Assembly (NCBI GenBank): GCA_050946655.1
Contig: JBMNVE010000072.1
Span: forward strand, 1 to 7,981
Length of the DNA stretch: 7,981 nt
Source of the DNA: JAXGRD01 sp050946655
GTDB lineage: Bacteria > Bacillota > Clostridia > Peptostreptococcales > Anaerovoracaceae
Direction of reading: 5' to 3'
The translations under genes were made by a program, and so were the position numbers. Below, piece after piece: positions 6,707 to 7,981 of this stretch (its first letter is position 1; every line of letters starts with the position of its first letter). Below the pieces are notes generated by a model. The model saw only the letters and a list, made by a program, of their open reading frames with translations, did no database searches and was not told the origin of the DNA.

Positions 6707-7816
6707 CTATTTTCTCCTCGCCATTTCTCTTCCCGCTTTCATTCCCGTTTCCCAGGCATTTTGCAGGTTATACCCTCCGCAAGGACCGTCGTAATCCAAG
6801 ATCTCTCCGGCAAAAAACAAGCCTTCCACCAGCTTGCTTTCCAGAGTTTCCCCATCGATCTCGCTGCCTTCTACCCCGCCGGAAGTACACTGGGCCCGGT
6901 TCCAACCGCTGGCTCCCGTGATTTTTAGTGAAAAATCCTTTAGCTTTTCCGCCGCCTCTCCCGGGGTCGAAACCTCCTTACTTATCTTTTCGGAGAGTTT
7001 CGCCGGAAGGATGGAGCGAAGTAGATCTAAACCTCGCGTCGCTCTGTCCATCAACAATTCTTCTACTTCCTTTTGGCTTTTTAGGGGAAGAAAGTCCATG
7101 TGCAGCCGGTAATCGGAAAAGTCGGTTTCCTTATCCAGACGCACAAACCTGCTTAAATTAAAAATGCAGATCCCCGAGACGCCGTCTGCGGTGAATTGTA
7201 TCTCGCCGCTTTCTTCGGCGATCATCTTCCCTTTACAGGAAAGAGATACCTTGCCACGGGCACGGACACCTTTCAGGCCCTGCGTCCCATGGGATTCAAG
7301 GGCCGTGAGAACCGGCGCCAACTTGGTTACGCTGTGGCCCATGGATCTGGCCAACTTATATCCATCTCCTACCGTTCCGTACTGAGGGCCGGCCTTTCCG
7401 CCGGTGGCAAGGAGAAGAATCCGCGCCTCTGTTTCATCGTTTATGTTGAACCAATTCCGTTCTTTAGTTACCTTATCGACGTTTTTATTTACAATAACAT
7501 TTATATTGTATTGTTCCAAGGCTGCTGTCAAGGCCATAACAACATCCTCTGCCTGGCGGGAAAGAGGATACATCCAGCCATCTTTTTCTTCATCTATAGC
7601 CACACCGATCCGGTGAAAAAAATCCATCACATCCCCTGCACGGTCACATTTCAGATTAGTGATGTTGCACCTGCCATTGCCGGTGGCCGCCAGTTTCTTC
7701 CCAAGCCTTTCTTTTTTTTCTATGATGCAGATGCGCAGGTCCTGGCTTTCCATGGCGGCTGATATGGCGGCAACCATTCCCGAAGCACCCCCGCCGATGA
7801 TACAAATATCGTACAT
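6707..7816 (-). CDS. HI0933/BaiN-family flavoprotein (NAD(P)/FAD-dependent oxidoreductase)
   Basis: This is a 369-residue cytoplasmic flavoprotein of the HI0933/YhiN family (COG2081, TIGR00275). One relative, BaiN of Clostridium scindens, was reported to act on bile-acid intermediates, but most members have no proven substrate, so I give no symbol. The FAD-binding N terminus reads IIGGGASG (6-13) with Glu33 ending the second strand. The family signature GKKLAATGNGRCNITN lies at 39-54. The C terminus carries TSGGV and FFAGEILDYDGPCGGYNLQNAW, the second FAD contact. It is about 30-40 residues shorter than the roughly 400 residues usual for the family, apparently in the inserted substrate domain; no frameshift is visible. 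I chose the ATG at 7816 because AAAGGA (7828-7823) is 6 nt away. The upstream in-frame ATGs at 7822 and 7960 fit poorly. It is the first gene of a two-gene operon. Confidence 0.92.
   Translation of the reverse strand: MYDICIIGGGASGMVAAISAAMESQDLRICIIEKKERLGKKLAATGNGRCNITNLKCDRAGDVMDFFHRIGVAIDEEKDGWMYPLSRQAEDVVMALTAALEQYNINVIVNKNVDKVTKERNWFNINDETEARILLLATGGKAGPQYGTVGDGYKLARSMGHSVTKLAPVLTALESHGTQGLKGVRARGKVSLSCKGKMIAEESGEIQFTADGVSGICIFNLSRFVRLDKETDFSDYRLHMDFLPLKSQKEVEELLMDRATRGLDLLRSILPAKLSEKISKEVSTPGEAAEKLKDFSLKITGASGWNRAQCTSGGVEGSEIDGETLESKLVEGLFFAGEILDYDGPCGGYNLQNAWETGMKAGREMARRK
6714..6718 (-). promoter_or_regulatory. Ribosome binding site within the upstream gene, stop/start junction
   Basis: AGGAG on the minus strand lies in the last codons of the HI0933-type gene, 7 nt before the COG2509 ATG at 6706. 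The junction reads TAGATG, with no gap between stop and start. This is the layout expected for translational coupling and for roughly matched output of the two proteins. Confidence 0.75.
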
Positions 7817-7841
7817 TTTCATTCCTTTCTTTATCATGGGC

Positions 7842-7871
7842 AGTATATCATAACGGTTTGAGTTTCCGCAA
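7842..7871 (-). promoter_or_regulatory. Promoter of the two-flavoprotein operon
   Basis: On the minus strand TATACT (5 of 6 consensus) at 7847-7842 is preceded by TGA, giving an extended -10. TTGCGG at 7871-7866 is a partial -35 match with an 18-bp spacer. Transcription would begin near 7835, about 20 nt before the ATG at 7816. This placement means the in-frame N-terminal extension reaching 7960 would lie upstream of the transcript and is probably not translated. Confidence 0.5.
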
Positions 7872-7925
7872 ATAGCCAAGCAGAATATTTTTTGTGATAT
7901 GAACCGGATACAAAACGGAGAGATA

Positions 7926-7981
7926 TTGGAATCTGCCTCGGTATCCATGAAAATGAACATGCCAAAACTGCCTCACGTAAG
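7926..7981 (+). CDS. Possible 5' end of a divergent gene (partial, runs off window)
   Basis: The plus frame starting at TTG 7926 is open to the window end and would read MESASVSMKMNMPKLPHV if TTG is used as the start. GGAG at 7917-7920 is 5 nt upstream, a good ribosome binding site spacing. The same frame has an ATG at 7899 without a visible binding site, and further ATGs at 7947, 7953 and 7959. A weak extended -10 (TGA-TATGAA) lies at 7895-7903. I do not recognise the product and only 18 codons are visible, so this may be chance. Confidence 0.3.
   Translation, partial: MESASVSMKMNMPKLPHV

Noticed and set aside
7817..7960. In-frame N-terminal extension of the HI0933-type flavoprotein starting at 7960 (48 extra residues)
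   Set aside because: The family starts just before the GGGASG motif, a good ribosome binding site serves the ATG at 7816, and the extension crosses the likely promoter.

Overview
The window looks like a piece of chromosome from a low-to-mid GC Firmicute, probably an anaerobic member of the Clostridia. The reasons are an AddA-type (not RecB-type) recombination nuclease, a cofactor-independent phosphoglycerate mutase, strong AGGAG-like ribosome binding sites, TATAAT promoters with extended -10 TGn elements, and two flavoproteins of families common in Clostridia. I cannot name the genus. Coding density is high and all four main genes appear intact. I see no CRISPR array, tRNA or rRNA gene, prophage, or defence or toxin-antitoxin module.

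Layout from left to right. Positions 1-171 form a short intergenic stretch with two hairpins of opposite polarity. They look like the facing terminators of addA (minus strand) and of an unseen plus-strand neighbour whose last codons may lie at 1-75. Positions 172-3606 (minus) hold addA, the helicase-nuclease subunit of AddAB; addB does not precede it. Positions 3607-3681 hold two overlapping divergent promoters and a perfect 17-bp palindrome. Positions 3682-5211 (plus) hold gpmI, a glycolytic enzyme encoded here as a single gene. Positions 5174-6706 (minus) hold a COG2509-type FAD-dependent dehydrogenase whose 3' end overlaps gpmI tail to tail by 38 bp. Positions 6707-7816 (minus) hold an HI0933/BaiN-type flavoprotein whose stop codon directly abuts the start of the COG2509 gene, so the two form a coupled operon transcribed from a promoter near 7842-7871. 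The right edge (from about 7926, plus) may hold the first codons of a divergent gene.

This is an ordinary housekeeping region: DNA repair, central glycolysis, and a two-gene flavoenzyme operon of uncertain substrate. I found no convincing new system. The points most worth a second look are the palindrome lying across the shared addA/gpmI promoter region, the two-flavoprotein operon, and the orientation-specific hairpins at the left edge.
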